Below are positions 7,333 through 18,816 of a stretch of DNA of 58,939 bases, piece by piece. A program made the translations under genes and the position numbers. Under the pieces are notes generated by a model that made no database searches, had not been told where the DNA came from, and worked only from the letters and a program-made list of their open reading frames with translations. Where the stretch lies: assembly GCF_022179185.1 (NCBI RefSeq), contig NZ_BPQJ01000041.1, positions 1-58,939 of the forward strand, in the 5' to 3' direction. Every line of letters starts with the position of its first letter. Positions within the stretch are counted from its first letter, which is position 1. This DNA is from Methylobacterium frigidaeris (GTDB taxonomy: Bacteria; Pseudomonadota; Alphaproteobacteria; Rhizobiales; Beijerinckiaceae).

Positions 7333-9045
7333 TTACTTCTTGTCGCCGGCCCGGGCCTTGAGGGCCGCGCCGAGGATGTCGCCGAGCGAGGCGCCCGAAT
7401 CGGCCGAACCGTACTGGGCGATCGCCTCCTTCTCCTCGGCCATCTCGAGGGCCTTGATGGAGAGCTGGACGCGGCGGGCCTTGCGGTCGAACTGCGTCAC
7501 GCGCGCATCGACCTTCTCGCCGGCGGCGAAGCGCTCGGGGCGCTGGTCGTTGCGCTCGCGGGCGAGATCGGCCCGGCGGATGAAGGTCTGGAGGTCGGAA
7601 TCGACGATCTTGACCTCGATTCCCGAGTCCTTGACCTCGAGCACCTCGCAGGTGACGACCTGGCCCTTGCGGATGCCGTCACCGGCATCGGCGAAGGGGT
7701 CGCCGGCGAGCTGCTTGATGCCGAGCGAGATGCGCTCCTTCTCGACGTCGACGTCGAGAACCTGGGCGCGCACCACGTCGCCCTTCTTGAACTCGTCGAT
7801 GACCTGCTCGCCCGGACGGTTCCAGTCGAGGTCCGAGAGGTGGACCATGCCGTCGACGTCGCCCTCGAGGCCGATGAACAGACCGAACTCGGTCTTGTTC
7901 TTGACCTCGCCCTCGACCTCGGTGCCCGGCGGGTGCTTCTCGGAGAAGGCCTCCCACGGGTTCTGCAGGGTCTGCTTCAGGCCGAGCGAGATGCGGCGCT
8001 TGACCGGATCGACCTCCAGGATCTGAACCTCGACCTCCTGGGAGGTGGAGACGATCTTGCCCGGATGGACGTTCTTCTTGGTCCAGCTCATCTCCGAGAC
8101 GTGGATCAGGCCCTCGATCCCCGGCTCCAGCTCCACGAAGGCGCCGTAATCGGTGATGTTGGTCACGCGGCCCTTGAGCTTGGCGTTGACCGGGTAGCGG
8201 GCGGCGATGCCCTCCCACGGATCGGCCAGAAGCTGCTTGATGCCGAGCGAGATGCGGTGCGTCTCGTGGTTGATCTTGATGATCTTGACCTTGACGGTCT
8301 GGCCGATGTTGACCACCTCGGACGGGTGATTGACGCGGCGCCACGCCATATCGGTGACGTGCAGCAGGCCGTCGATGCCGCCGAGGTCGACGAACGCACC
8401 GTACTCGGTGATGTTCTTGACCACGCCGTCGATGACCTGACCCTCTTCGAGGTTGGCCACCAGTTCGGAGCGCTGCTCGGCCCGGCTCTCCTCGAGCACG
8501 GTGCGGCGCGACACCACGATGTTGCCGCGGCGGCGGTCCATCTTGAGGATCTGGAACGGCTGCGGCGTGCCCATCAGCGGGGTGACGTCGCGGACCGGAC
8601 GGATATCGACCTGCGAGCGCGGCAGGAACGCCACAGCGCCGTCGAGGTCGACGGTGTAGCCGCCCTTGACCTGGTTGAAGATCGTGCCGCTGACGCGCTC
8701 GTTGTTCTCGAACGCCTTCTCGAGCTTGACCCAGCTCTCCTCGCGGCGCGCCTTGTCGCGCGAGATGACGGCTTCGCCCAGCGCGTTCTCGATGCGGTCG
8801 ACGTAGACCTCGACCTCGTCGCCGACGGTGATCGGCTGGTCACGGCCGGGGCCCGTGAACTCCTTGAGGGCGACGCGGCCCTCGGTCTTGGCCCCGATGT
8901 CGATGACGGCGACGTCCTTCTCGATCGCCACCACCCGACCCTTGACCACGGAGCCTTCCGTGATCTCGTGCTCCCGGAACGACTCTTCCAGAAGGGCGGC
9001 GAAATCCTCGCGGCTCGACGCGGCGCCTTGCAAACCTGCGGACAT
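7333..9045 (-). CDS. rpsA: 30S ribosomal protein S1
   Basis: S1 binds mRNA leaders and helps the 30S subunit start translation. The 570-residue protein has the six tandem S1 (OB-fold) repeats expected: two degenerate N-terminal ones for ribosome docking, then RNA-binding copies recognisable by recurring G-x-V, YGAFV(D/E)L, G(L/M)(L/V)H(V/L)S(D/E)M and (R/H)RISLG(L/I)KQ phrases. The ATG at 9045 has an AAAAGGAG ribosome-binding site. It starts a minus-strand block that continues through trpB. The usual upstream neighbour cmk is absent; a divergent iorAB pair lies there instead. Confidence 0.98.
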   Translation of the reverse strand: MSAGLQGAASSREDFAALLEESFREHEITEGSVVKGRVVAIEKDVAVIDIGAKTEGRVALKEFTGPGRDQPITVGDEVEVYVDRIENALGEAVISRDKARREESWVKLEKAFENNERVSGTIFNQVKGGYTVDLDGAVAFLPRSQVDIRPVRDVTPLMGTPQPFQILKMDRRRGNIVVSRRTVLEESRAEQRSELVANLEEGQVIDGVVKNITEYGAFVDLGGIDGLLHVTDMAWRRVNHPSEVVNIGQTVKVKIIKINHETHRISLGIKQLLADPWEGIAARYPVNAKLKGRVTNITDYGAFVELEPGIEGLIHVSEMSWTKKNVHPGKIVSTSQEVEVQILEVDPVKRRISLGLKQTLQNPWEAFSEKHPPGTEVEGEVKNKTEFGLFIGLEGDVDGMVHLSDLDWNRPGEQVIDEFKKGDVVRAQVLDVDVEKERISLGIKQLAGDPFADAGDGIRKGQVVTCEVLEVKDSGIEVKIVDSDLQTFIRRADLARERNDQRPERFAAGEKVDARVTQFDRKARRVQLSIKALEMAEEKEAIAQYGSADSGASLGDILGAALKARAGDKK

Positions 9046-9637
9046 CTATGCTCCTTTTCGTCCCACCCTCTCCGGGGGGACGGCGCCGGCGGCTCGTATG
9101 AACGGGCCGCTTCCGCCCGCCGGAGTTCCGGGAGGCCCTTCCGGGCCATCGGAACCGCCGCTCCCCGAAACGTGAAGGGGCGCGGGCCGGCGCATGATCG
9201 ACGGGCGAAAACGTGTGTCTCCGGACGGTCCCGGCCGGAGCGCGGTGCGGAGGGCACGTCGCCCTGCACGCGGCATCCCGGCATCGGTCCACCGGAGGTT
9301 GGGCCGATACATGAAAATCGTCCGGCCTGCAAGGTGTTGCCGGCATCGACGCGCGGCAACCTGACGGCGATTGCCAGTCTTGCCCATACGCGCGGGTCCG
9401 GGTTACCCATCCCTAGCCTGAAACCATTCTGATGTTCGGGCGTGGCGGACCGCCCTCCCGGGAGGCGGGCCGTCCAAGCAAGCAAGACGGCACGCCGCGC
9501 GCGGCGTGGGGAGGAGCGAGGCGCGGGCCCCCAAGGGCCGCGGCCTGAGACTTGAGTGAACGAGAGGGAGGCCGGGCGTCGCGACCGGAACCGTGTCCGC
9601 GGGGCGCCCCGACACCTCCCGAAGCCGGAGGGCGACG
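9046..9637. other. Noncoding 592-bp divergent intergenic region
   Basis: This gap separates rpsA (minus) from iorA (plus) and must hold both promoters. I see no convincing small gene. It has an 18-base perfect palindrome at 9491-9508 (cacgccgcg followed by its complement) and a CCTCCCGGGAGG palindrome at 9454-9465. The latter are candidate hairpins or operators without known partner. Confidence 0.5.
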
Positions 9638-10113
9638 ATGATCAAGCTCAACGTGAACGGTGAGGAGCGCCGCTTCGACGGCGATCCCGAGATGCCGCTG
9701 CTGTGGTACCTGCGGGACGAGCTCGGCCTGACGGGCACCAAGTTCGGCTGCGGCGTCGCGGCCTGCGGCGCCTGCACCATCCATGTCGGCGGCGCCGCGA
9801 TGCGGGCCTGCCAGACCCCGGTCTCGGCCGCCGACGGCCAGCCGGTGGTGACGATCGAGGGCCTGTCGCCGGACGGCAACCACCCGGTCCAGGCGGCCTG
9901 GCGGGAGCTGAACGTGGCGCAGTGCGGCTACTGCCAGACCGGGCAGATCATGCAGGCGGCGGCTCTTCTCAAGGATACCCCAAAGCCGACCGACGCCGAC
10001 ATCGACGCCCAGATGAGCGGCAATCTCTGCCGCTGCGGCACCTATCCGCGCATCCGCGCCGCCATCAAGCAGGCGGCGGGGCTGACCCCGAAGGCCGGCC
10101 AGGGAGATCGCCT

Positions 10114-10117
<4 letters not shown>
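9638..10117 (+). CDS. iorA: (2Fe-2S)-binding small subunit of an IorAB-type molybdenum hydroxylase
   Basis: The 159-residue iron-sulfur subunit carries electrons from the molybdopterin site of its partner. It has two [2Fe-2S] clusters: a plant-ferredoxin-type site with C38, C43, C46 and C58, and a C-terminal four-helix site with C96, C99, C131 and C133 (QCGYCQTG and NLCRCG). I chose the ATG at 9638 because GGAGGG lies seven bases upstream and MIKLNVNG is the normal N-terminus. Its stop overlaps the start of the large subunit by four bases. The family oxidises isoquinoline or aldehydes, and the true substrate here is unknown. Confidence 0.93.
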
Positions 10118-12456
<2,339 letters not shown>

Positions 12457-12461
12457 GGTGA

Positions 12462-12486
12462 TCCCGCGGGGTTTGGCCCCGCGGGA
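12462..12486 (+). terminator. GC-rich hairpin after iorB
   Basis: A perfect 10-base stem TCCCGCGGGG / CCCCGCGGGA with a five-base loop lies six bases past the iorB stop. It stands in tandem with a second, T-tailed hairpin. Confidence 0.65.
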
Positions 12487-12496
12487 CGTGTGACGA

Positions 12497-12531
12497 GGGG
12501 TCGCCTCCCGCCGGGGGGCGGCCCCTTTTTT
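12497..12531 (+). terminator. Rho-independent terminator of iorAB
   Basis: The stem GGGGTCGCC / GGCGGCCCC (nine pairs, one G-U) is followed directly by TTTTTT. It is the clearest intrinsic terminator in this part of the window. Confidence 0.85.
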
Positions 12532-12645
12532 CTGATCCGTCTCTCATCTCGCCGGAACCCCCGCCCCCGGGCCGGTGTTCGCGACCAAGGCTCACGACGC
12601 CAAGGTTGTCGCGCCTGCCACGATCAAGAACGGGAGAGACACGCC

Positions 12646-13050
12646 ATGAAGCTCATCCTCGCCGCCGGCCTCGTCGCCGGCCTCGCGGGCCCGGCGCTTG
12701 CCGGCGCTTGCGGCACCGAGATCTCGGCGCTGGAGCCGCGGCTCACCGAGAAGGGCCGCGAGACGATCGCGGCCTCGAGCGGCGGCAAGGAGGTGGCGTC
12801 GCGCCGCGAGGCCCAGGCCGAGGCGGCGACCGAGAAGGGCACCAGCCCCTCCGCCCTTCCCAAGGGCCCCGCCCCCGGCTCGGCCGAGACGCAGGCCACC
12901 GCCGACGTCGCCAAGGCGAGCGGCGGCGGCACCGGCGTGATGGAGGCGAGAGCCAGCCTCAACCGCGCCCGCGAGCTCGACAAGAAGGGCGACGAGGCGG
13001 GCTGCATGAAGGCGGTGTCGGACGCCAAGGAGCAGATGGACAAGTCGTGA
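12646..13050 (+). CDS. Small secreted protein of unknown function
   Basis: The ATG at 12646 starts a 134-residue product. A Sec signal peptide is clear: short positive start, a hydrophobic Leu/Ala run and a likely cut after GPALA near residue 19. The mature part has only two cysteines (CGTE near the new N-terminus and GCMKAV near the end), a low-complexity Ala/Glu/Ser/Pro middle and an amphipathic, probably helical C-terminus (ARASLNRARELDKKGDEAG). I do not recognise a family. It stands alone between iorB and an old yellow enzyme gene, and a periplasmic role is inferred from the signal only. Confidence 0.75.
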   Translation: MKLILAAGLVAGLAGPALAGACGTEISALEPRLTEKGRETIAASSGGKEVASRREAQAEAATEKGTSPSALPKGPAPGSAETQATADVAKASGGGTGVMEARASLNRARELDKKGDEAGCMKAVSDAKEQMDKS

Positions 13051-13203
13051 GCCTCGGGCGAGCTTTAATCCCCGACCCGAGGTGAGGCAGCGCACATCGC
13101 GGTCCGGGCTGCCTGCTCCGACCCTGGTCTGTTGCGCTGCAGCGCCCACATCTCACGGGCATCGCCCGGCCCTTGAAGCCGGGCTCGATCCGGAGATGAC
13201 CGA

Positions 13204-14286
13204 GTGCCCTCCCTGTTCGATCCGATCCAGCTCGGCGCCATCGCGGCGCCGAACCGCATCCTGATGGCGCCGCTGACCCGCGGCCGCGCCTCGCGGACCC
13301 ACGTGCCGACCCCGATCATGGCCGAATATTACCGCCAGCGCGCCGGGGCCGGGCTCATCATCAGCGAGGCCACCGGCATCTCGCAGGAGGGCACCGGCTG
13401 GCCCTTCGCCCCGGGCCTGTGGTCGTCGGAGCAGGTCGAGGCCTGGAAGCCGGTGGTGGCGGCGGTGCACGAGGCCGGCGGGCGCATCGTCGCCCAGCTC
13501 TGGCACATGGGCCGCGTGGTCCATCCCGATTTCCTGGGCGGACAGCCGCCGGTCTCGGCTTCGGCCACCACGGCGCCCGACCAGGCCCATACCTACGAGG
13601 GCAAGAAGCCCTATGCCGAGGCTCGCGCCTTGCGCGAGGACGAGATCCCGCGGCTGCTCGAGGACTACGCCAAGGCCGCCCGCAACGCGGTCGAGGCCGG
13701 CTTCGACGGGGTGCAGATCCACGCCGCGAACGGCTACCTGATCGACCAGTTCCTGCGCTCGGGCACCAACCTGCGCCAGGACCGCTACGGCGGTCCGGTG
13801 GAGAACCGTGTCCGCCTGCTCTCCGAGGTCGCCCGCACCGTGGCCGACACCGTCGGGGCGGACCGCACCGGCGTGCGCCTGTCGCCGAACGAGCCGATCC
13901 AGGGCGTCGACGATCCCGAGCCCGAGACCCTGTTCCCGGCCGCCGCCGCCGCCCTCTCGGAGATCGGCATCGCCTTCCTCGAGTTGCGCGAGCCCGGCCC
14001 CGACGGGACCTTCGGCAAGGCCGCCCGCCCGGCGGTGGCGCCGGCCATCAAGGCCGCCTTCCGGGGCCCGCTGGTGCTGAACTCCGACTATGACGGGCCG
14101 AGGGGGCAGGCCGCCCTCGACGAGGGCCGCGCCGACGCGATCGCGTTCGGTCGCACCTTCATCGCCAATCCCGACTTGCCGGAGCGGATCGCCAAGGGCG
14201 CGCCCCTCAACAAGGACAATTACAAGACCTGGTACAGCCAGGGCCCCGAGGGCTACATCGACTACCCGGCCCTCGACGTCGCCTGA
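13204..14286 (+). CDS. Old yellow enzyme-type alkene reductase
   Basis: A 360-residue FMN-dependent NADH:flavin oxidoreductase of the NemA / N-ethylmaleimide reductase type, reducing activated C=C bonds or nitro groups. Features are APLTRGRA at the N-terminus, AQLWHMGR, the substrate-binding pair in QIHAANGYL (His and Asn two residues apart from Ala-Ala), the RYGG(P)VENR stretch and the FMN phosphate loop around FGRTFIANPDLPERI. The GTG start at 13204 follows GGAG by eight bases; an ATG at 13196 is in another frame and stops quickly. The gene stands alone, and the physiological substrate cannot be told. Confidence 0.93.
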   Translation: MPSLFDPIQLGAIAAPNRILMAPLTRGRASRTHVPTPIMAEYYRQRAGAGLIISEATGISQEGTGWPFAPGLWSSEQVEAWKPVVAAVHEAGGRIVAQLWHMGRVVHPDFLGGQPPVSASATTAPDQAHTYEGKKPYAEARALREDEIPRLLEDYAKAARNAVEAGFDGVQIHAANGYLIDQFLRSGTNLRQDRYGGPVENRVRLLSEVARTVADTVGADRTGVRLSPNEPIQGVDDPEPETLFPAAAAALSEIGIAFLELREPGPDGTFGKAARPAVAPAIKAAFRGPLVLNSDYDGPRGQAALDEGRADAIAFGRTFIANPDLPERIAKGAPLNKDNYKTWYSQGPEGYIDYPALDVA

Positions 14287-14450
14287 GGCGACGAGGTCGA
14301 GGGCCGGGCCGGATTGCGCGTGCGGTGCAGCACGATCCGGCTTGACGTGGCGCCCGGCGTTTGCGACGCCGCTCGCCGCCTGCCCGGCGGGCAGGCGCCG
14401 TCCCGCCGGACCGCGGAGCGGCATCGTGGCGGCACGCGGAGACGATGCGC

Positions 14451-14738
14451 ATGAGCAACCCGGGCAACACCACGCCGGCGACCTCTCAAGAGCCCAAAAT
14501 CTCCCAGGAGCCCAAAACCTCCCAGGAGCCCAAGCAGCTCCTCCACCTGGTGTTCGGGGGCGAGCTGACCGACCTCGACAGCGTCACCTTCCGCGACCTC
14601 TCGAAGCTCGACGTGGTCGGCATCTTCCCCGATTACGCCAGCGCCGCCATGGCCTGGAAGGCTAAGGCGCAGCAGACGGTCGACAGCGCCCAGACCCGCT
14701 ACTTCATCGTGCACCTCCACCGGCTGCTGCAGCCCTGA
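14451..14738 (+). CDS. DUF4170 domain-containing protein
   Basis: A 95-residue protein with a short variable N-terminus and then a DUF4170 domain from about residue 28: LHLVFGGELTDL, DLSKLDVVGIFPDY and YFIVHLHRLL. This family is small, conserved in Alphaproteobacteria and uncharacterised. The ATG at 14451 is nine bases from GGAG; the ATG at 14445 is too close to it. Unusually, the N-terminal part has three SQEPK repeats encoded by an 18-base tandem repeat. It sits upstream of prs, a conserved neighbourhood that suggests a housekeeping role. Confidence 0.88.
   Translation: MSNPGNTTPATSQEPKISQEPKTSQEPKQLLHLVFGGELTDLDSVTFRDLSKLDVVGIFPDYASAAMAWKAKAQQTVDSAQTRYFIVHLHRLLQP
14484..14534 (+). repeat. 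Three tandem 18-base repeats inside the DUF4170 gene
   Basis: Units begin at 14484, 14502 and 14520 (tctcaagagcccaaaatc and two close variants) and encode SQEPKI-SQEPKT-SQEPK. The period is a multiple of three, so copy number could change by slippage without breaking the frame. Confidence 0.85.
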
Positions 14739-14828
14739 GGCGATCGGCGGCGCTCGCAAAGGGTCTTGCCGGGATTCCTGCACAGGAATGCAGGGGTGCT
14801 GCGCAATCGCGCGCGCATGAAAGCATTG

Positions 14829-14868
14829 TGACGGTATCCCGTCACTGGTAAGAGCCTCGCCCGTCACA
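14829..14868. promoter_or_regulatory. Inverted/direct CCGTCAC repeats upstream of prs
   Basis: GTGACGG (14829-14835) and CCGTCAC (14840-14846) form a perfect seven-base inverted repeat with a four-base spacer, and CCGTCAC occurs again at 14862-14868. They lie 140-180 bases before the prs start. This looks like an operator with an extra half-site; the regulator is unknown. Confidence 0.4.
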
Positions 14869-15008
14869 CCAGAGCATCGGCGCGCGAGGGGCCCGCAATT
14901 GCGCGAAGCTCGATGCGATCCTCCCTTCCCCCCGGCGCGTGCGGGCTTCTCGTCGAGGCGCCGCGCGGCAGCGCCGGGGATCTTCGCGCGGGCCACGATG
15001 GAAGCACG

Positions 15009-15953
<945 letters not shown>

Positions 15954-15978
15954 ACGACGGCCGGTCCGCCGACGATCC

Positions 15979-16003
15979 GCCCGCCGGTTTTCCACCGGCG
16001 GGC
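15979..16003 (+). terminator. Terminator hairpin after prs
   Basis: A perfect nine-base stem GCCCGCCGG / CCGGCGGGC with a TTTTCCA loop lies 25 bases past the prs stop. The tail is only weakly T-rich. Confidence 0.7.
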
Positions 16004-16063
16004 CCTTGCCCTTCAAGCAACGACATCTTCGTCTGCGACGACGCGTTGGCCCGCGAAAGCGGT

Positions 16064-16092
16064 TTGCGCCGGGCCTGCGACGCGCCTATATA
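16064..16092 (+). promoter_or_regulatory. Candidate sigma-70-type promoter for trcR
   Basis: TTGCGC (16064-16069), a 17-base spacer and TATATA (16087-16092) make a plausible housekeeping promoter in the 320-base gap before trcR. A short inverted repeat CTCAC-agc-GTGAG (16105-16117) lies just downstream of the predicted start and could be an operator. The rest of the gap holds only the prs terminator. Confidence 0.45.
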
Positions 16093-16273
16093 ACGGACGA
16101 TTCCCTCACAGCGTGAGACAGGCCGTCCTGGCATCCCGGGACGCCGGCGGGACCTCCCGGTTCCGCCCCGGGCGCCCTGTCGCCGCCGAGGGGCCCGTAT
16201 TGTGACTGGCCGCTTCCCGGACGAGCGGCAGGCCGCGTTCCGCGAGATGCCGGAACGCCCGAGGAGGTGTGGA

Positions 16274-16990
16274 ATGTCCCAGGGACCGTTGATGCCGAAG
16301 GCGACGGCCGTCTGGCTCGTCGAGAACACGTCGCTGTCCTTCGATCAGATCGCCGATTTCTGCAAGCTCCACCCCCTCGAGGTGAAGGGCATCGCGGACG
16401 GCGAGGTGGCGGCCGGCATCAAGGGCCTCGACCCTGTCTCGACCGGCCAGCTCACCCGCGAGGAGATCGAGCGGGCGCAAGGAAACCCGAACCACCGCAT
16501 GAAGGTGGCGGTCTCGAAGGTGAAGCTGCCCGAGGTGAAGCGCACCAAGGGTCCGCGCTACACCCCCCTTTCCCGCCGCCAGGACCGGCCCAACGCCATC
16601 CTGTGGCTGCTGCGCAACCACCCGGAGCTGAAGGACGCGCAGGTGATGCGCCTCGTCGGCACCACCAAGTCGACGATCCAGCAGATCCGCGAGCGCACCC
16701 ACTGGAATTCCGGCTCGCTGCAGCCGATGGATCCGGTGACCCTCGGCCTGTGCTCGCAGATCGACCTCGATTTCGAGGTCCAGCGCGCCGCCAAGGACCG
16801 CCCGCTGGTGGAATCCGCCGAGGGCGGCGCCACCCTGATGCCGCCCGAGCTCTCGGTCCTGCCCGAGCCCGAGGATCGCGACGAGGATCGTCGCCCCGGC
16901 CGCGGCGACGAGCGCCTGGACGCCGATTCGGTCTTCGCGCGGCTCAAGCCGATGCGGAAGGGCGAGGAGGAGGACGACGACGAGTATTGA
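16274..16990 (+). CDS. trcR: DUF1013 protein, cell-cycle transcriptional regulator TrcR type
   Basis: A 238-residue protein with the alphaproteobacterial DUF1013 domain: PKATAVWLVENTSLSF, DFCKLHPLEVKGIADG and a helix-turn-helix-like LKDAQVMRLVGTTKSTIQQIRERTHWN region, followed by an acidic tail ending in a run of Glu/Asp. In Caulobacter the family has been named TrcR and linked to cell-cycle transcription. The ATG at 16274 has a full AGGAGGT ribosome-binding site six bases upstream. It is convergent with xseA, and two hairpins lie between or over their ends. Confidence 0.9.
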   Translation: MSQGPLMPKATAVWLVENTSLSFDQIADFCKLHPLEVKGIADGEVAAGIKGLDPVSTGQLTREEIERAQGNPNHRMKVAVSKVKLPEVKRTKGPRYTPLSRRQDRPNAILWLLRNHPELKDAQVMRLVGTTKSTIQQIRERTHWNSGSLQPMDPVTLGLCSQIDLDFEVQRAAKDRPLVESAEGGATLMPPELSVLPEPEDRDEDRRPGRGDERLDADSVFARLKPMRKGEEEDDDEY

Positions 16991-17039
16991 GGGTCGGACC
17001 GGCGAGAGTCTCAGGACAATCGCTGCGTGTCCGCGCTTT

Positions 17040-17066
17040 AACCCTCCCCTCTGTGCGGGGGAGGGT
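17040..17066. repeat. Palindromic intergenic repeat, AACCCTCCCC family (copy 1)
   Basis: AACCCTCCCC and GGGGAGGGTT form a stem around a short loop between the convergent trcR and xseA genes. The same sequence opens each of the two units at 31038-31208. It may also serve as a two-way terminator here. Confidence 0.65.
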
Positions 17067-17099
17067 TCGGGCGCGAGCCGTCGAAAGTTCTGACGCGAC

Positions 17100-18662
17100 T
17101 CAGGTCTCGAACAGCGATCCCTGAAGGGCGCCCTCTGCGGGCGCCTTTTTCGCGTCCGTTCCGCTCTCCTTGCGCCGGGCCGCCCGGCGCGGGGCAGGCC
17201 GCGCTGCCGACTCCGGCGGGGTCTCGGGCGCTGTGCCCTCCACTGCCGCCGCCACCCGCCCGTCGGCGAACTCGACAGTGAGACGTCCGGCCGCCCGCGC
17301 CGCTTCCGCCGAGCCGATCGGCGTGCCGGCGGAATCGAGCACGAGCGCGTAGCCGCGAGCCAGCACCGCCCGGTAGTTGAGGCTGGAGAACAGGGCGGTC
17401 GCCCGCGACAGCCGCCCGGCCAGGCGCTCGAGCCCGTGGCCGGGGGCCTGTTCCAGCCGGCGCGACAGGCCATTCAGGCGCTCGCCCTGCACCGCCAGCA
17501 CCCGCTCCAGGGCGTGGCGCGGGCGGTGGTCGATCGCGGCCAGGCGCTCGCGGGCCCGGGCGAGGCGCAGGGAGGGCGGGTTGCGGGCCAGGCCCTGGAG
17601 CGCCCGGTTGAACCGTCCTTGCGCGTCCCGTGCATTGGCGGCGAGCGCCGGGGCGAGGCGCGCTTCCGCCAGGTCGAGGCGCTGGCGCTTCTGGGCCAGC
17701 AGCGCCTCCGGCCCCGGCAGCGCCCGGGTCAGCCCGCGCAGCTCGCCCCGGCGCTGGTCGACGAGGCGCAGGAGCGCCCCGGCATGGCGGCGGCTCAAGC
17801 CCTCCAGGTCGATGAGCAATTCGTGCAGCACCGGCACCGCCATCTCGGCGGCGCCGGTCGGGGTCGGCGCGCGCTGGTCGGCGGCGTGGTCGATCAGCGT
17901 GACGTCGGTCTCGTGCCCGACGGCGGAGATCAGCGGGATCGCGCTCGCGGCGGCGGCCCGCACCACGATCTCCTCGTTGAAGCACCACAGATCCTCGATC
18001 GAGCCGCCGCCGCGGGCGACGATCAGCACGTCCGGCCGCGGGATCGCGCCGCCGGGTTCGAGGGCATTGAAGCCGCGAATCGCCGCCGCGATCTCCTCGG
18101 CCGCCCCCTCCCCCTGGACCCGCACCGGCCAGACCAGGACGGGGCGCGGAAAGCGGTCGGCGAGCCGGTGGAGGATGTCGCGGATCACCGCGCCGGTCGG
18201 CGAGGTGACGACGCCGACGACCACGGGAAGGTACGGCACCGCCCGCTTGCGGGCGGCGTCGAACAGGCCTTCCGCGGCGAGCAGGCGCCGGCGCTCCTCC
18301 AGGAGCGCCATCCAGGCGCCGGCCCCGGCTGGTTCCAGCGAATCGACCACGATCTGGTAGGCGGACTTGCCCGGATAGGTCGTGATCCGCCCGGTGACCA
18401 CGACCTCCAGGCCCTCCTTGGGCTTGTGGCGCAGCCGCAGCATCGTGCCCTTCCAGATCACGGCATCGATCTTGGCGCCGCCGTCCTTGAGGCTGAAATA
18501 GGCGTGGCCGGAGCCGTGCGGGCCGCGATAGCCCGAGATCTCGCCCTTCAGGCGCACATGCCCGAACGCATCTTCGAGGGTGCGCTTGAGGGCGGTCGCC
18601 AGCTCGGTGACCGACCATTCGGGCACGTTGGCGATCGGGGCGGTGAAGGCGGAGGCGGACAT
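17100..18662 (-). CDS. xseA: Exodeoxyribonuclease VII large subunit
   Basis: XseA with XseB degrades single-stranded DNA in both directions. The 520-residue product has an N-terminal OB-fold (about 13-110: VTELATALKRTLED, VRLKGEISGY, AYFSLKD), then the catalytic domain with VGVVTSPTGAVIRDIL, DVLIVARGGGSIEDLW, AVGHETD and DHAADQRAPTPT, then a long coiled-coil region and a Lys/Ala/Pro-rich tail. An ATG (18662) or the adjacent GTG (18665) is the start; I chose the ATG. It is divergent from purD, and xseB is not adjacent. Confidence 0.95.
   Translation of the reverse strand: MSASAFTAPIANVPEWSVTELATALKRTLEDAFGHVRLKGEISGYRGPHGSGHAYFSLKDGGAKIDAVIWKGTMLRLRHKPKEGLEVVVTGRITTYPGKSAYQIVVDSLEPAGAGAWMALLEERRRLLAAEGLFDAARKRAVPYLPVVVGVVTSPTGAVIRDILHRLADRFPRPVLVWPVRVQGEGAAEEIAAAIRGFNALEPGGAIPRPDVLIVARGGGSIEDLWCFNEEIVVRAAAASAIPLISAVGHETDVTLIDHAADQRAPTPTGAAEMAVPVLHELLIDLEGLSRRHAGALLRLVDQRRGELRGLTRALPGPEALLAQKRQRLDLAEARLAPALAANARDAQGRFNRALQGLARNPPSLRLARARERLAAIDHRPRHALERVLAVQGERLNGLSRRLEQAPGHGLERLAGRLSRATALFSSLNYRAVLARGYALVLDSAGTPIGSAEAARAAGRLTVEFADGRVAAAVEGTAPETPPESAARPAPRRAARRKESGTDAKKAPAEGALQGSLFET
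17127..17150 (+). terminator. Intrinsic terminator for trcR inside the 3' end of xseA
   Basis: On the plus strand, GGCGCCC / GGGCGCC with a five-base loop is followed by TTTTT. It lies within the last codons of the convergent xseA gene and would stop transcripts coming from trcR. Confidence 0.65.
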
Positions 18663-18816
18663 CACGCATGAAGCTACCGGCTCGGGCCGGGCCGCGGAAG
18701 GCCGCCCCGCCGGCTTGAGCGGGCGAGTGGCCCCCGCGCATCAGTCCTGGTTGCCGCCAGGATCCTCCTTCCCTAAACCGTCGCGCGAGACTTGAGATCC
18801 TCGTTCGGGACCGGCG

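Noticed and set aside
6724..9432. A 902-codon plus-strand open frame opposite sppA and rpsA
   Set aside because: It is antisense to two clear genes. Its translation is low-complexity (long Asp/Leu/Val/His mixes) as expected from the complementary strand of GC-rich coding DNA.
9593..9637. N-terminal extension of iorA from the upstream GTG
   Set aside because: The extra 15 residues are not part of the family, and the ATG at 9638 has the better ribosome-binding site.
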